DNA of 64,000 nt, taken from assembly GCF_019904175.1 (NCBI RefSeq), contig NZ_CP061913.1, positions 6,014,001-6,078,000 on the forward strand. Reading direction: 5' to 3'. Source of the stretch: Dactylosporangium vinaceum. GTDB lineage: Bacteria > Actinomycetota > Actinomycetes > Mycobacteriales > Micromonosporaceae. A program made the translations under genes and the position numbers. The notes under the pieces are model-generated. The model made no database searches, was not told where the DNA came from, and worked only from the letters and a program-made list of their open reading frames with translations. Shown here piece after piece: positions 49,371 to 58,163 of this stretch (positions are counted from its first letter, which is position 1; each line of letters starts with the position of its first letter).

Positions 49371-50780
49371 ATGACGGCCGCCCTCGCCGACCAGGCCCGC
49401 CTCGACCTGCCCGGGCACTGGCCCGCCGCGCTCGGGCCGCGGGCGCTTGCCGAGCTGGATGCGCAGACGCCGTTCCTGGCGGTGGACCTGTCGACGGTCG
49501 CCGACCGCTACGCGGCCTTCACCGCGGCGATTCCCGGCATCAGCCCGTTCTACGCGATGAAGTGCAACGCCGCGCAGGACGTCCTGGGCACCCTCGCCGC
49601 GCTCGGGTCGAGCTTCGAGGTGGCGTCGATCGGGGAGCTGCGGATGCTGCAGGAGATCGGGGTGGACCCGGCCGAGGTGCTGTACAGCAACCCCGTCAAG
49701 GCGCCGCACGCGATCGCGGCGGCGCGGGCGGCCGGGCTGTGGCGGTTCAGCTTCGACTCCGAGGGGGAGCTGTACAAGCTGGCGCAGCACGCGCCGGGCG
49801 CCGCCGTGTACATCCGGCTGCGGGTCGACGACTCGACGAGCCTGTTCCCGCTCTCGCGCAAGTTCGGCGCCGAGGCCCACGAGGCGCGGGCGCTGATGCT
49901 CCTGGCCCGCGAGCTCGGCCTGGAGCCGTACGGCGTGACGTTCCACGTCGGCTCCCAGTGCGCGACGACGAGCGCCTGGCGGCAGGCGATCGCCGCGGCC
50001 GGGGCGCTGATGGCGGCGTTGCAGGAGGATGGGGTACACCTGCGGATGCTGGATCTCGGGGGTGGCTTCCCGTCGCGCTACGTCGAGCGCGTCCCGCCCC
50101 TCGACCAGATCGCGGGCACGATCAATGCGGCGCTCGAGGAGCTGCTGCCGTACCGGCCGGCGCTGCTCGCGGCGGAGCCCGGGCGGCACCTGGTGGCGGA
50201 GAGCGCGGTCATGGTCACCACCGTCCTCGGGCGCGAGGTGCGGGCCGGGGAGAACTGGCTGTACGTCGACGTGGGCGCCTACAACGGCATGATGGAGACG
50301 CAGCAGACGGTGCAGCAGTGGCGGTTTCCGCTGTGGACGTCGCGGACCGACCACGCCCTTGTGCCGCACGTGCCGTTCACCGTCACCGGTCCGTCGTGCG
50401 ACAGCTCCGACACCATGTTCTACGGCGTCAACCTGCCGGCGACGATCGAGGTCGGCGACCGGCTGTACATCGGGTCCGCCGGCGCCTACACGCTGAGCTA
50501 CGCCAGCCACTTCAACGGGTTCGCCCCGCCGGAGCCGGTGTTCGTCGGCGGCCCGGCCGGCACCAACGCCACCGTCCAGCGCATCCCGTCCCAGCCGCAT
50601 CTGCCGTCCTCGCCCGCTGCACCGTCGCCCGCCGATACACCGTCTCACCTCGGTACACCGTCTCACCTCGGCACGGCGTCTCTCGCGGCTACGGCGTCTC
50701 GCGTCGCCACGGTGTTGCCGCCGGCGCCGCCGCTGCGGGCCGCCGGGCCGCCGGGTGAGGCGCGGGCGGGCCGGCGCTGA
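49371..50780 (+). CDS. Ornithine/lysine-type decarboxylase (PLP fold III)
   Basis: PLP enzyme of 469 residues of the ornithine-decarboxylase-like group. PLP lysine is Lys64 in FYAMKCN; HVGSQ, the glycine loop LDLGGGFPSRY, EPGRHLVAES and the active-site Cys343 in GPSCDSSD are present, followed by YASHFNGF. This makes a diamine such as putrescine or cadaverine, or a related siderophore precursor. The C-terminal 60 residues are a tail built on repeated DNA (see 50622-50711). GGAG precedes the ATG. The last base of its stop is the first base of the MFS start, so an exporter is produced with it. Confidence 0.9.
   Translation: MTAALADQARLDLPGHWPAALGPRALAELDAQTPFLAVDLSTVADRYAAFTAAIPGISPFYAMKCNAAQDVLGTLAALGSSFEVASIGELRMLQEIGVDPAEVLYSNPVKAPHAIAAARAAGLWRFSFDSEGELYKLAQHAPGAAVYIRLRVDDSTSLFPLSRKFGAEAHEARALMLLARELGLEPYGVTFHVGSQCATTSAWRQAIAAAGALMAALQEDGVHLRMLDLGGGFPSRYVERVPPLDQIAGTINAALEELLPYRPALLAAEPGRHLVAESAVMVTTVLGREVRAGENWLYVDVGAYNGMMETQQTVQQWRFPLWTSRTDHALVPHVPFTVTGPSCDSSDTMFYGVNLPATIEVGDRLYIGSAGAYTLSYASHFNGFAPPEPVFVGGPAGTNATVQRIPSQPHLPSSPAAPSPADTPSHLGTPSHLGTASLAATASRVATVLPPAPPLRAAGPPGEARAGRR
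50622..50711 (+). repeat. Five tandem 18-base repeats inside the decarboxylase tail
   Basis: Units begin CCGTC or GCGTC and encode hexapeptides PSPADT, PSHLGT, PSHLGT, ASLAAT and ASRVAT; an earlier unit at 50604-50621 (PSSPAA) may be a sixth. Two units are nearly identical. The repeats are in frame, so copy number can change without breaking the gene. Confidence 0.85.
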
Positions 50781-52024
50781 TGGCCGCGGCCGCCGCGGTC
50801 GGGGCGCAGCACTGGCGGCATCGCACGGACCGCACCGGCGGGCGGCGGCGGGCCGGGCGGCTGCGCGAGCTGCTCGTCTCCGGCGTCGTCGACTCGTTCG
50901 GCCTGTACCTGGGGTGGACCCTGTTCAACCTGGTCGCCGTCGACCGCGGCGGCCTGGCCATGGCCGCGCTGTTCAACTCGGCGATGCTGCTCGGCGTCGT
51001 GCTGTCGGCGCCGGTGGTCGGGCGCCTCGCCCGGCACCTGCACGGCCGCACCCTGCTGCTGGTCGCGGGCTGCACCGAGGCGGTCCTGCGCGTCGGCACC
51101 CTCGCTGCGCTGCTCAAGGGCGTCGACGCCACCGTCATCGCGGCCGGCGTCACGCTGATGCACGTCGCGGCGTTCACCGGGTTCGCGGCGATGCGGGCCG
51201 AGGTCGCCGCCGTCGACGCGCGGCCCCGGGCCATGACCCGCTACGCCCTGTCGATCGCGGCCGTGGAGGCGCTGGGCGCCGGGACGGCCGCGCTGCTGCC
51301 GATGCAGGGGGCGACGCTGACCGTGGTGTTCCTGGTGTACGGGCTCAGCCTCGTCCCGAACATGCTCACCGCCCGCCGGGCCCGGACCGCGCGCAACGTG
51401 GCGCCGCCGGTGCCGGGGACGTTCGCCAGCCGGGTCGAGCGGCGCCGGGCCGAGGGTGCGGCCCGGGGTGTGCCTGTCGCGCTGCCGGTCCTCGCGGCCG
51501 GTGGCGGGATCATGCTGCTGTCGGCCGGGCCGACGCTGCTGTCGGTCGCGCTGGCCACCGAGCTGTACGGGCACCACGCCGTCGCCGGGGCGGCGGCCGC
51601 GTTCAGTGCGGGCTGCCTGCTCTCGTCGTGGGCGGTGGACCGGGTCGGGCGGCTGCGGCTGCCGGCCGGGGTGGTGTGGCCGCTGTGGGGCGTCGGGATG
51701 CTCGCCGGCTGGGTGCTCGCGCCGGGGCACGTGGCCGGGCTGTTCGTGGCCCAGTTCCTGTCGGGGTTGAGCATGACGGCGTTCGAGGGTGGCATGGACG
51801 CGCGGCTGGCTCAGGCGGCCCGGCCCGGCACGGTGACGACGGTCCTGGCCTGGAGCGCGTCGACCCGGGCCCTGGGCAGCGCGGTAGCGGTCCGGACCCT
51901 GCCGCTGCTCATCGCCGCACCGCAGGTGGGGACGGTGGCCGGCGCGGCCGCCGCCGTCCTGTCGGTGGCGTCGCTGACCGCCCTGGCCCGCCGCCGCAAG
52001 GAAGCGTCGCCGGTCGGAGCCTGA
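50780..52024 (+). CDS. MFS exporter coupled to the decarboxylase
   Basis: Membrane transporter of 414 residues with about twelve helices. The first membrane part reads ELLVSGVVDSFGLYLGWTLFNLVAV; a motif A-like loop is APVVGRLARHLHGRTLL, and a central basic loop joins the halves. It starts within the decarboxylase stop (TGATG), so the two are made together. Its cargo may be a product derived from the decarboxylase, such as a polyamine or siderophore; this is inference from context. It converges with the ROK gene. Confidence 0.85.
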   Translation: MAAAAAVGAQHWRHRTDRTGGRRRAGRLRELLVSGVVDSFGLYLGWTLFNLVAVDRGGLAMAALFNSAMLLGVVLSAPVVGRLARHLHGRTLLLVAGCTEAVLRVGTLAALLKGVDATVIAAGVTLMHVAAFTGFAAMRAEVAAVDARPRAMTRYALSIAAVEALGAGTAALLPMQGATLTVVFLVYGLSLVPNMLTARRARTARNVAPPVPGTFASRVERRRAEGAARGVPVALPVLAAGGGIMLLSAGPTLLSVALATELYGHHAVAGAAAAFSAGCLLSSWAVDRVGRLRLPAGVVWPLWGVGMLAGWVLAPGHVAGLFVAQFLSGLSMTAFEGGMDARLAQAARPGTVTTVLAWSASTRALGSAVAVRTLPLLIAAPQVGTVAGAAAAVLSVASLTALARRRKEASPVGA

Positions 52025-52076
52025 CGGCGGCGGTCTCCCGCAGCGCCCGACATATCGCGCCGGCCGGCCCGGGAGC

Positions 52077-53261
52077 TCACGCGAACAGCGGGTCGGCGAA
52101 GAGCGGTTCGAAGGCCAGCTCGGCGGCGCCGATCAGTGCGGCGTCCTGCCCGAGCTGGGGCGTCCGGAGGCGGACGTGCTCGCGGCAGGCGGGCAGGCCG
52201 TTGCGGTTCAGGCGGGACCTGACCTGGGCGGCCGAGGCCAGGTACACCTCGCGCAGGGTGCCGCCGAAGATGACCATCTCCGGGTTGAAGATGTTCACCA
52301 GGTTGGCCACGCCGAAGCCGAGCCAGTCGCCGACCTGGCGCATGGCGGCCTGCGCCGTGTTGTCGCCGCGGGAGGCGGCGTCGACGACGGCCAGGATGCC
52401 CTCGCGGCCGGCGGTGGCGTTGCGGCCGGCGGCGGCCAGGAGGGCGTGTTCGCCGATCTCGGTCTCCCAGCAGCCGTGGGAGCCGCAGCTGCAGGGCTTG
52501 CCGTTGGGGTTGACGACCATGTGGCCGACCTCGCCGCCGTAGCCGCCGTGGCCGGTGACCGGGCGGCCGGCGGCGATGATGCCGCCACCGATGCCGGCGT
52601 CGCCGTAGAGGTAGACGAGGTTGTCGCAGCCGGCGGCGGCGCCGCGGGTGTGCTCGGCCAGGGCGGCCAGGTCGGCGTTGTTGCGCACGGCGACCGGGCG
52701 GCCGTCGCCCACCAGCACGCCCAGGGCCTCGCCGAGCGGCTGGTCGGCCCAGCCGAGCTGGGGGCCGAGGCGCACGTAGCCGTCGTCGCGGCGGACCATC
52801 GCCGACACGGCGGCGCCGCTGCCGATCAGGCGGGCGCCGGCCGGGGAGGTGAGCTGCATCTTGCGCACGAAGTCGGCGATCGGGGCGACGACCGTGGCGG
52901 CGTCGTGCTCGCCGCGGGGGCGGGCCGCCTCGAAGCGGTCGAGCAGGACGCCGCCCAGGCCGACGCGGGCGGCGACGATGCGGTCGACCTCGACGGCGAA
53001 GGCGTACACGTAGACCTTCTCCGACTCCGGCCGCACGACGAGGGAGGGGCGCCCGGCCCGGCCGCGCTGCTCGCGGGGGACGCCCTCGGAGACCAGGCCG
53101 GCGCCGGCGAGGTCGGCGGTCAGTGCGCCGATGGTGCTGCGGTTGAGGCCCAGGCTCGTCGTGAGATCGGCACGCGACATCGCGCCGTGGAGGTGCACGG
53201 AGCGAAGGAGCGCTCCGAGGTTGCTCCGCCGGATCTCCTCCTGGCTGGGGCCAACGCGCAT
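52077..53261 (-). CDS. ROK-family transcriptional repressor
   Basis: Regulator of 394 residues. The N-terminal winged helix is SRADLTTSLGLNRSTIGALTADLAGAGLVSEG (about 28-60). The C-terminal sugar-kinase-like part has YLYGDAGIGGGIIAAG, GHGGYGGEVGHMVV and the ROK zinc motif CSCGSHGCWE, plus VNIFNPEMVIFGG. It follows the xylose-type transporter operon on the same strand with its own gap of 88 bases, and is the likely sugar-sensing repressor of that operon. Two TGTTGT-type repeats lie in that gap. Confidence 0.92.
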   Translation of the reverse strand: MRVGPSQEEIRRSNLGALLRSVHLHGAMSRADLTTSLGLNRSTIGALTADLAGAGLVSEGVPREQRGRAGRPSLVVRPESEKVYVYAFAVEVDRIVAARVGLGGVLLDRFEAARPRGEHDAATVVAPIADFVRKMQLTSPAGARLIGSGAAVSAMVRRDDGYVRLGPQLGWADQPLGEALGVLVGDGRPVAVRNNADLAALAEHTRGAAAGCDNLVYLYGDAGIGGGIIAAGRPVTGHGGYGGEVGHMVVNPNGKPCSCGSHGCWETEIGEHALLAAAGRNATAGREGILAVVDAASRGDNTAQAAMRQVGDWLGFGVANLVNIFNPEMVIFGGTLREVYLASAAQVRSRLNRNGLPACREHVRLRTPQLGQDAALIGAAELAFEPLFADPLFA

Positions 53262-53303
53262 GCTCGGCTTTCTTCGAGGTCAAACAGAGCTGTCGAACGA
53301 GAG

Positions 53304-53316
53304 CGGTCACAACACT
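53304..53316. repeat. 13-base repeat CGGTCACAACACT, copy 1
   Basis: Upstream of the ROK gene. The same 13 bases occur at 55364-55376 over the start of the ATPase gene of the same transporter. It could be a ROK operator or chance. Confidence 0.35.
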
Positions 53317-53349
53317 ACGAGCGGCGGTACAACAGTGGGAACCAGCAGA

Positions 53350-54609
53350 CTAGTGCAGCGATATCCCGACGCGGGCCGCGCGGCGGCGGGTGAGCGCGTC
53401 GATGCCCGCGGCGAGCAGCAGCACGACGCCGGTGACGATGTACTTGGTGCCGGGGCTGTACTCCATCAGGCCCATCCCGTTCTCGATGACGGCCACGACC
53501 GCGCCGCCGAGGACCGCGTTGAGCACCCGTCCCTTGCCGCCGAACAGGCTGGTCCCGCCGATGACGGCCGCGCCGACGGCGTAGAGCAGCACGTTGCTGC
53601 CGCCGGTGTTGGGGTTCACCGACGCGTCCCGGGACGCGGCGACGATTCCGCCGACGGCGGCCATGGTGGAGCAGATGACGAACGCGGCGATGCGGATCGC
53701 GTCGACGTGGATGCCGGCCCGCCGCGACGCCTCCCGGTTGCCGCCGACGGCGTAGACGTGGCGGCCGAACGCGGTGCGGTTGAGCACGAACGTGCACAGC
53801 CAGAGCAGCAGCCCGAGGATCGCCACGATCATGGGCACGCCGCGCTGGGAGATGGCGTCGTTCTTGGAGCGCTCCAGGTTGAGCGTCCACACGGCCGCGC
53901 CGAGCAGGACGGCGACGGTGACGACTCGCAGGGCGATGACGGAGATGGGGTCGGCGGTCAGGCCGTGGCGGACGCGGCTGTGGCGCTTCCACAGGTGCAG
54001 GGCGAGCATGGCGGCGATCGTGACGCCGTAGAGGACCCAGCCCTGCAGCGGCGTGAACCGCCCGTCGAAGTTGATCTTCTTGATCGCCGGGTCGTCGACG
54101 GCGACGATCGTGCCGCCCTTCATGAGCAGCAGCACCGCGCCCTGGAACGCCAGGAACGCGGCAAGTGTCACGACGAACGACGGGATGCCGAGCTTGGCCA
54201 CCAGCAACCCGATGACGAGCCCGATCGCCGCGCCCGTCGCGACCGCTCCGAGCACGGCGAAGTACCAGGGGAAGCCGTAGTTGGTCAGCAGGACGGCCAG
54301 CACCGAGGCGCAGACGCCGCTGGCGAACCCGGCCGAGAGGTCGATCTCGCCCAGCAGCAGCACGAAGACGAGCCCCATCGCGATGACGGTGACCGCGGCG
54401 CCCTGATGCAGCAGGTTGGCCAGGTTGCCGGCGGTGACGAACTCCGGGCGGGCGACCGAGAACGCGACCACGAGCGTGAGCAGGCCCAGGACGGCCGGGA
54501 GCGCGCCCATGTTGCCGCCGCGCACCCGGGCCAGGTAGTCGCGGGTGTACGGGCCGAGGCCGGCGGAGGGGCGCTGCGCGGTGCGGTCCTCCAGCATGGA
54601 GAGGCTCAT
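53350..54609 (-). CDS. xylH: Sugar ABC permease (xylose type)
   Basis: Membrane permease of 419 residues with about eleven helices. Family features include GLVFVLLLGEIDLSAGFASGVCASV and the conserved inner loop HVYAVGGNREASRRAGIHVDAIRI, and NVLLYAVGAAVIGGTSLFGGKGR. This matches XylH-type carriers. Its ATG overlaps the stop of the ATPase gene as ATGA. It is the third gene of the operon (binding protein, ATPase, permease). The substrate, probably a pentose, is inferred from similarity of the binding protein. Confidence 0.85.
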   Translation of the reverse strand: MSLSMLEDRTAQRPSAGLGPYTRDYLARVRGGNMGALPAVLGLLTLVVAFSVARPEFVTAGNLANLLHQGAAVTVIAMGLVFVLLLGEIDLSAGFASGVCASVLAVLLTNYGFPWYFAVLGAVATGAAIGLVIGLLVAKLGIPSFVVTLAAFLAFQGAVLLLMKGGTIVAVDDPAIKKINFDGRFTPLQGWVLYGVTIAAMLALHLWKRHSRVRHGLTADPISVIALRVVTVAVLLGAAVWTLNLERSKNDAISQRGVPMIVAILGLLLWLCTFVLNRTAFGRHVYAVGGNREASRRAGIHVDAIRIAAFVICSTMAAVGGIVAASRDASVNPNTGGSNVLLYAVGAAVIGGTSLFGGKGRVLNAVLGGAVVAVIENGMGLMEYSPGTKYIVTGVVLLLAAGIDALTRRRAARVGISLH

Positions 54610-55370
54610 AGGGTCGCTCCCAGTCCGAGCGGGCCGCTGCGGCCGGTGGTGATGAGCTCGACGACCTGCGAGTGGGTCACGTCGGTGGCCCGGACCTCGG
54701 CCGCCATCTGGCCGAGGTAGAGCGCGGCGATGCGGTCGGCGACGGCGAACACGTCGTTCATGTTGTGCGAGATGAGCACGACGGCCAGGCCCCGGTCGGC
54801 CAGGCGGCGGACCAGCTCGAGGACCTGGGCGGTCTGGGCGACGCCGAGGGCGGCGTTGGGCTCGTCGAGGATGACGATGCGGTTGTTCCACAGCACGGCC
54901 TTGGCGATGGCGACCGTCTGGCGCTGCCCGCCGGAGAGGCTGGAGACCGGGTGGCGGACCGACGCCACCGTGCGCACCGACAGCCCGGCCAGGGTCTCGG
55001 CCGCCTTCTGCTCCATGGTGATGTCGTCCAGGACGAGGCCGCGGCGGATCTCCCGGCCGAGGAACATGTTCTGGACGATGTCGAGGTTGTCGCACAGCGC
55101 CAGGTCCTGGTAGACGATCTCGACGCCGAGCGCGGCGGCGTCGCGGGGGCCGTGCACGGAGACCGGCCGGCCCTCGAAGAGGTACTCCCCGGAGTCGATC
55201 GAGTAGATCCCGCCGACGCACTTGACAAGTGTCGACTTGCCGGCCCCGTTGTCGCCGACGAGCGCGGTGACCTGCCCGGCGTACACCGAGAAGTCCACGT
55301 CGCGCAGCACCTGGACCGGTCCGAAGCTCTTGCTGAGCCCCCGAATCTCCAGCAAGGGTCTTTCGGTCAC
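54606..55370 (-). CDS. xylG: Sugar ABC ATP-binding protein
   Basis: ATPase of 254 residues with a single ABC domain: Walker A GDNGAGKST, Q-loop VYQDLALCDN, signature LSGGQRQTV, Walker B VILDEPNAAL (Asn where Thr is usual) and His switch ISHNM. Single-domain ATPases in this family suit XylG/FrcA-type transporters that form homodimers, while classical ones have two domains. GTG start at 55370. It lies between the binding-protein and permease genes, with an ATGA overlap with the latter. Confidence 0.85.
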   Translation of the reverse strand: MTERPLLEIRGLSKSFGPVQVLRDVDFSVYAGQVTALVGDNGAGKSTLVKCVGGIYSIDSGEYLFEGRPVSVHGPRDAAALGVEIVYQDLALCDNLDIVQNMFLGREIRRGLVLDDITMEQKAAETLAGLSVRTVASVRHPVSSLSGGQRQTVAIAKAVLWNNRIVILDEPNAALGVAQTAQVLELVRRLADRGLAVVLISHNMNDVFAVADRIAALYLGQMAAEVRATDVTHSQVVELITTGRSGPLGLGATL

Positions 55371-55394
55371 AACACTCCCTCGAAAGCCGGTACC

Positions 55395-56474
55395 CTACTT
55401 GATACCTGCTGCGGCGCACTTCGCGGCGAACTCGCCGGTGCACACCTCATCCGCCGCCACGTAGCCGTCGTCGATGACGTCCCGGACGTTCTGCCTGGTG
55501 ATCGCCTTGGGGTCGAGCAGGATCGCGTCGACGTCGCGCTTGCCGACCCGGTCGTAGACCTTGGCCGTGGTGACGCCCGTCTCACCTTTCGCCAGGGCGA
55601 TGGCCAGCTTCGCGGCCGCGGCGGCCTCCCGGCGCACGTCCTTGTACACGGTCATGCACTGGTCGCCGGCGAGGATGTTCTGCAGGCCCTGCGCGGTGGC
55701 GTCCTGCCCGGTGACCGGGATGTGGCCGTTGAGGCCCTGCTTCTTGAGCACGTTGATGGCCGCGTTGGCCAGCCCGTCGTTGGCCGCGATGACCCCGCCG
55801 ATGTCCGGCTGCGCGGTCATCATCTGCTCGAACGCGGTCCCGGCCCGGGTGTTGTCCCACTCCTCGATCCACTGGTCGGGGCCCTTCTGGTACTCCCCGG
55901 ACGTGAACTTCGGCCCGAGGACGCCGTCGTAGCCCTCCTTGAACAGCGTCGAGTTGTTGTCGGTCTGCGAGCCGTTGAGCTCGGCGATGACCGGCCGGGT
56001 CGCCTTGGCGTCGGTGAGGCACTTGACCAGGCCCTGGCCCTGCAGGGTGCCGACGGCCGCGTTGTCGAAGGACACGTAGTAGCGCGCCGACCCGCCAAGG
56101 GTCAGCCGGTCGTAGTCGATCGTGGCGACGCCGGCGTTGCGGGCCTTGTCCAGCACGGCCTTGCCGGTGCCGGAGTCCAGGTTCACGATCATGAGCACGT
56201 CGACGCCCTGGGTGATCATCTGCTCGGCCAGGGTCGTGAACGCGCTCTTGTCGTTCTGCGCGTTCTGGATCTCGTAGTCGACGCCGGCCGCCTTGAACGC
56301 GGCGGCCAGATACCTGCGGTCGGCGGTCTCCCACCGGGCCGATGACTTGCTGTCGGGGAGGATGACGCCGATGCGCGGGCGGCTTCCGGCGCCGGACACG
56401 TTCGCGGTGCACGCCGCCGTCCCGCTCGCTGCGAGGGCGCCGATCGCCAGCAGGGAGAGGATCCCTCTGCGCAT
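55395..56474 (-). CDS. xylF: Sugar-binding lipoprotein (xylose type)
   Basis: Solute-binding lipoprotein of 359 residues. The signal ends in a lipobox-like TAAC near residue 21. The periplasmic-binding fold begins RIGVILPDSKSSARWETADRRYL and includes YDRLTLGGSARYYVSFDNAAVGTLQG, ANDGLANAAINVLKKQGL and VTGQDATAQGLQNILAGDQCMTVYKD, which resemble XylF. I chose ATG 56474, with AAAGGA upstream. It heads the transporter operon; a perfect ATTGCGCAAT palindrome lies 84 bases before it. Confidence 0.88.
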   Translation of the reverse strand: MRRGILSLLAIGALAASGTAACTANVSGAGSRPRIGVILPDSKSSARWETADRRYLAAAFKAAGVDYEIQNAQNDKSAFTTLAEQMITQGVDVLMIVNLDSGTGKAVLDKARNAGVATIDYDRLTLGGSARYYVSFDNAAVGTLQGQGLVKCLTDAKATRPVIAELNGSQTDNNSTLFKEGYDGVLGPKFTSGEYQKGPDQWIEEWDNTRAGTAFEQMMTAQPDIGGVIAANDGLANAAINVLKKQGLNGHIPVTGQDATAQGLQNILAGDQCMTVYKDVRREAAAAAKLAIALAKGETGVTTAKVYDRVGKRDVDAILLDPKAITRQNVRDVIDDGYVAADEVCTGEFAAKCAAAGIK

Positions 56475-56557
56475 TGCTCGGGTCCTTTCGGGTGTCGACA
56501 TCGTGTCGGGCAACGTATGGCGTGCCGTCGCACCGTGAGAAGTCGCGGCCCGTAACA

Positions 56558-56567
56558 ATTGCGCAAT
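56558..56567. promoter_or_regulatory. Palindrome ATTGCGCAAT upstream of the transporter operon
   Basis: Perfect ten-base palindrome, overlapping CAATTG on one side, in the AT-richer part of the 103-base gap before the binding-protein gene. A candidate operator for the ROK repressor. Confidence 0.45.
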
Positions 56568-56577
56568 ACATTCTCAC

Positions 56578-58107
56578 CTACCCGGCGGCGAGGGCGTGCA
56601 CGGCACCGGCGCGGGTGCCGAAGTACAGCGATCCCTTCCAGACCGCCGGTGTCGCCTCGATACAGCCGCCGATCTTGTACTCCCACAGCGGCCGGGGTTC
56701 GGCGTGCGTGTCGGCCACGTCGTAGGCGTGCATCACGCCGGTGCAGTCGCCCATGAACAGCGTATCGTCGACGATCACCGGGGACTGCCAGGTCTCGCCA
56801 CCGGCCAGGTGGAAGCGCCAGCGCACGGCCCCGCTCGCCCGGTCCAGGCCGAGCACGTCGCCGCCGGCGGTGTCGTAGACGGCGATGTCGCGGTACAGCG
56901 CGGGCGTCCCCCAGACGCCGCCCGGCTTCTGGCCGGTGTCCTTCACCGCCCAGACCACGGGATTGTCGGGCTTCGACGGGTCGAGCTTCAGCATCTGCCC
57001 GACGTCGCGGGAGCGGGCGTTGCCCTTCTCGTACTCCGAGCCGACGTACAGGAAGCCGTCGGCGTCCACGACGATCGACGCGTCGGTGTCGTCGCCGGTC
57101 CAGAACCGCAGCGTCCGCACCGGGGCCCTGCCGTCGCGCAGCCCGGACAGGTCCCAGCCCTGCACGAGGCCGCCGGAGTTGGCGAAGTACACCGTGTCCC
57201 GGAAGACGGCCACGGAGTTCTCGATCGACACGTTGCTGTCGCCGGCGTCATTGAGCAGCTGATCGTCCCAGCCGGGGGTGTTGAACACGAGCTTCGGGGC
57301 GACGGTGACCTTGCCGTCGGCGCCGTAGCCGCGGTTGAGCTTCACGATGTGGAACTGGCTGTTCTCGCCGCCCTCGAGCAGGTAGTCGTCGATGATGAGC
57401 CCGGAGCCGTCCCAGTCGTCGTTCCACATGGTCGGCTTGACGGCGTCCGCGGCCAGTTTCCACAGTTCGGTGGGCGCGGCCCGGTCGGTGGCGATGACCC
57501 GGTAGAAGCCGTCGCGGGAGCCGGAGTAGACGAGCGGGAACCCGTCGGGGTCGACGGTGACGCTGCCCTTGATGATGTCGCCGGTCTTGAAGTCGGGCAG
57601 GATGCGCTCGCCGGTGGCGGCGTCGAGGAAGTGGATGGCGCGGTCGTAGGCGCCGAACACGACCCAGGTGCGGCCGTCGCGCTCGAAGACGGCGGGCTGG
57701 CCGGTCCAGCCGGTGCCGCACCACTCGCGGGTCTCGCCCTTGTCCGACGACATCGAGCACAGCCCGCCGCTGCGCGGGAACTGCCACCGGGCCACGGGCG
57801 TGGTGCGGGGGACCGGGCCCTGGCCGTAGTAGGTGCGGGTCGGGTTGCCGCGGAACGTCAGCAGGCCCTGGACCTTCGTGCCGTAGGGCCGCCCGACGCC
57901 GGCGGGGTCGGACCAGCCGGCGAACGGCGGCGGGGCCGGCGACGCGGACGGCGGGCCGGGCGCCGCGGCGCCCGGGGTGGGGCCGGGCCCGGGCTCGGCG
58001 CGCGTCTCGGCCCGGCGCAGCCCCCACGCCGTGGTCGCGACACCGCCGACGATCAGCACGAGCATTCCGGCGATCAGCAGCCGGAACACACCAACCCGGG
58101 ATTCCAT
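56578..58107 (-). CDS. PQQ-like beta-propeller membrane protein
   Basis: Protein of 509 residues (from ATG 58107) with an N-terminal signal anchor (VFRLLIAGMLVLIVGGVATTAWG) and a Pro-rich linker. The rest is a beta-propeller: blades around VVFGAYDRAIHFLDAATGE, LVYSGSRDGFYRVIATD, VYFANSGGLVQGWDLSG, LYVGSEYEKGN, VYDTAGGDVLGLDRASGAVRWRF and MHAYDVADTHAEP. Cysteines near SGGLCSMSSD, REWCGTG, GDCTG and GGCIEA may form disulphides. ATGs at 58134 and 58167 are alternatives. It lies outside the cell; its role is unknown, and no dehydrogenase motif is present. Confidence 0.8.
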   Translation of the reverse strand: MESRVGVFRLLIAGMLVLIVGGVATTAWGLRRAETRAEPGPGPTPGAAAPGPPSASPAPPPFAGWSDPAGVGRPYGTKVQGLLTFRGNPTRTYYGQGPVPRTTPVARWQFPRSGGLCSMSSDKGETREWCGTGWTGQPAVFERDGRTWVVFGAYDRAIHFLDAATGERILPDFKTGDIIKGSVTVDPDGFPLVYSGSRDGFYRVIATDRAAPTELWKLAADAVKPTMWNDDWDGSGLIIDDYLLEGGENSQFHIVKLNRGYGADGKVTVAPKLVFNTPGWDDQLLNDAGDSNVSIENSVAVFRDTVYFANSGGLVQGWDLSGLRDGRAPVRTLRFWTGDDTDASIVVDADGFLYVGSEYEKGNARSRDVGQMLKLDPSKPDNPVVWAVKDTGQKPGGVWGTPALYRDIAVYDTAGGDVLGLDRASGAVRWRFHLAGGETWQSPVIVDDTLFMGDCTGVMHAYDVADTHAEPRPLWEYKIGGCIEATPAVWKGSLYFGTRAGAVHALAAG

Positions 58108-58163
58108 GTCGGCCAGTATGGTGACGGTGATCATGCCGCGCCGCAATGTGACGTGGATCGGAT

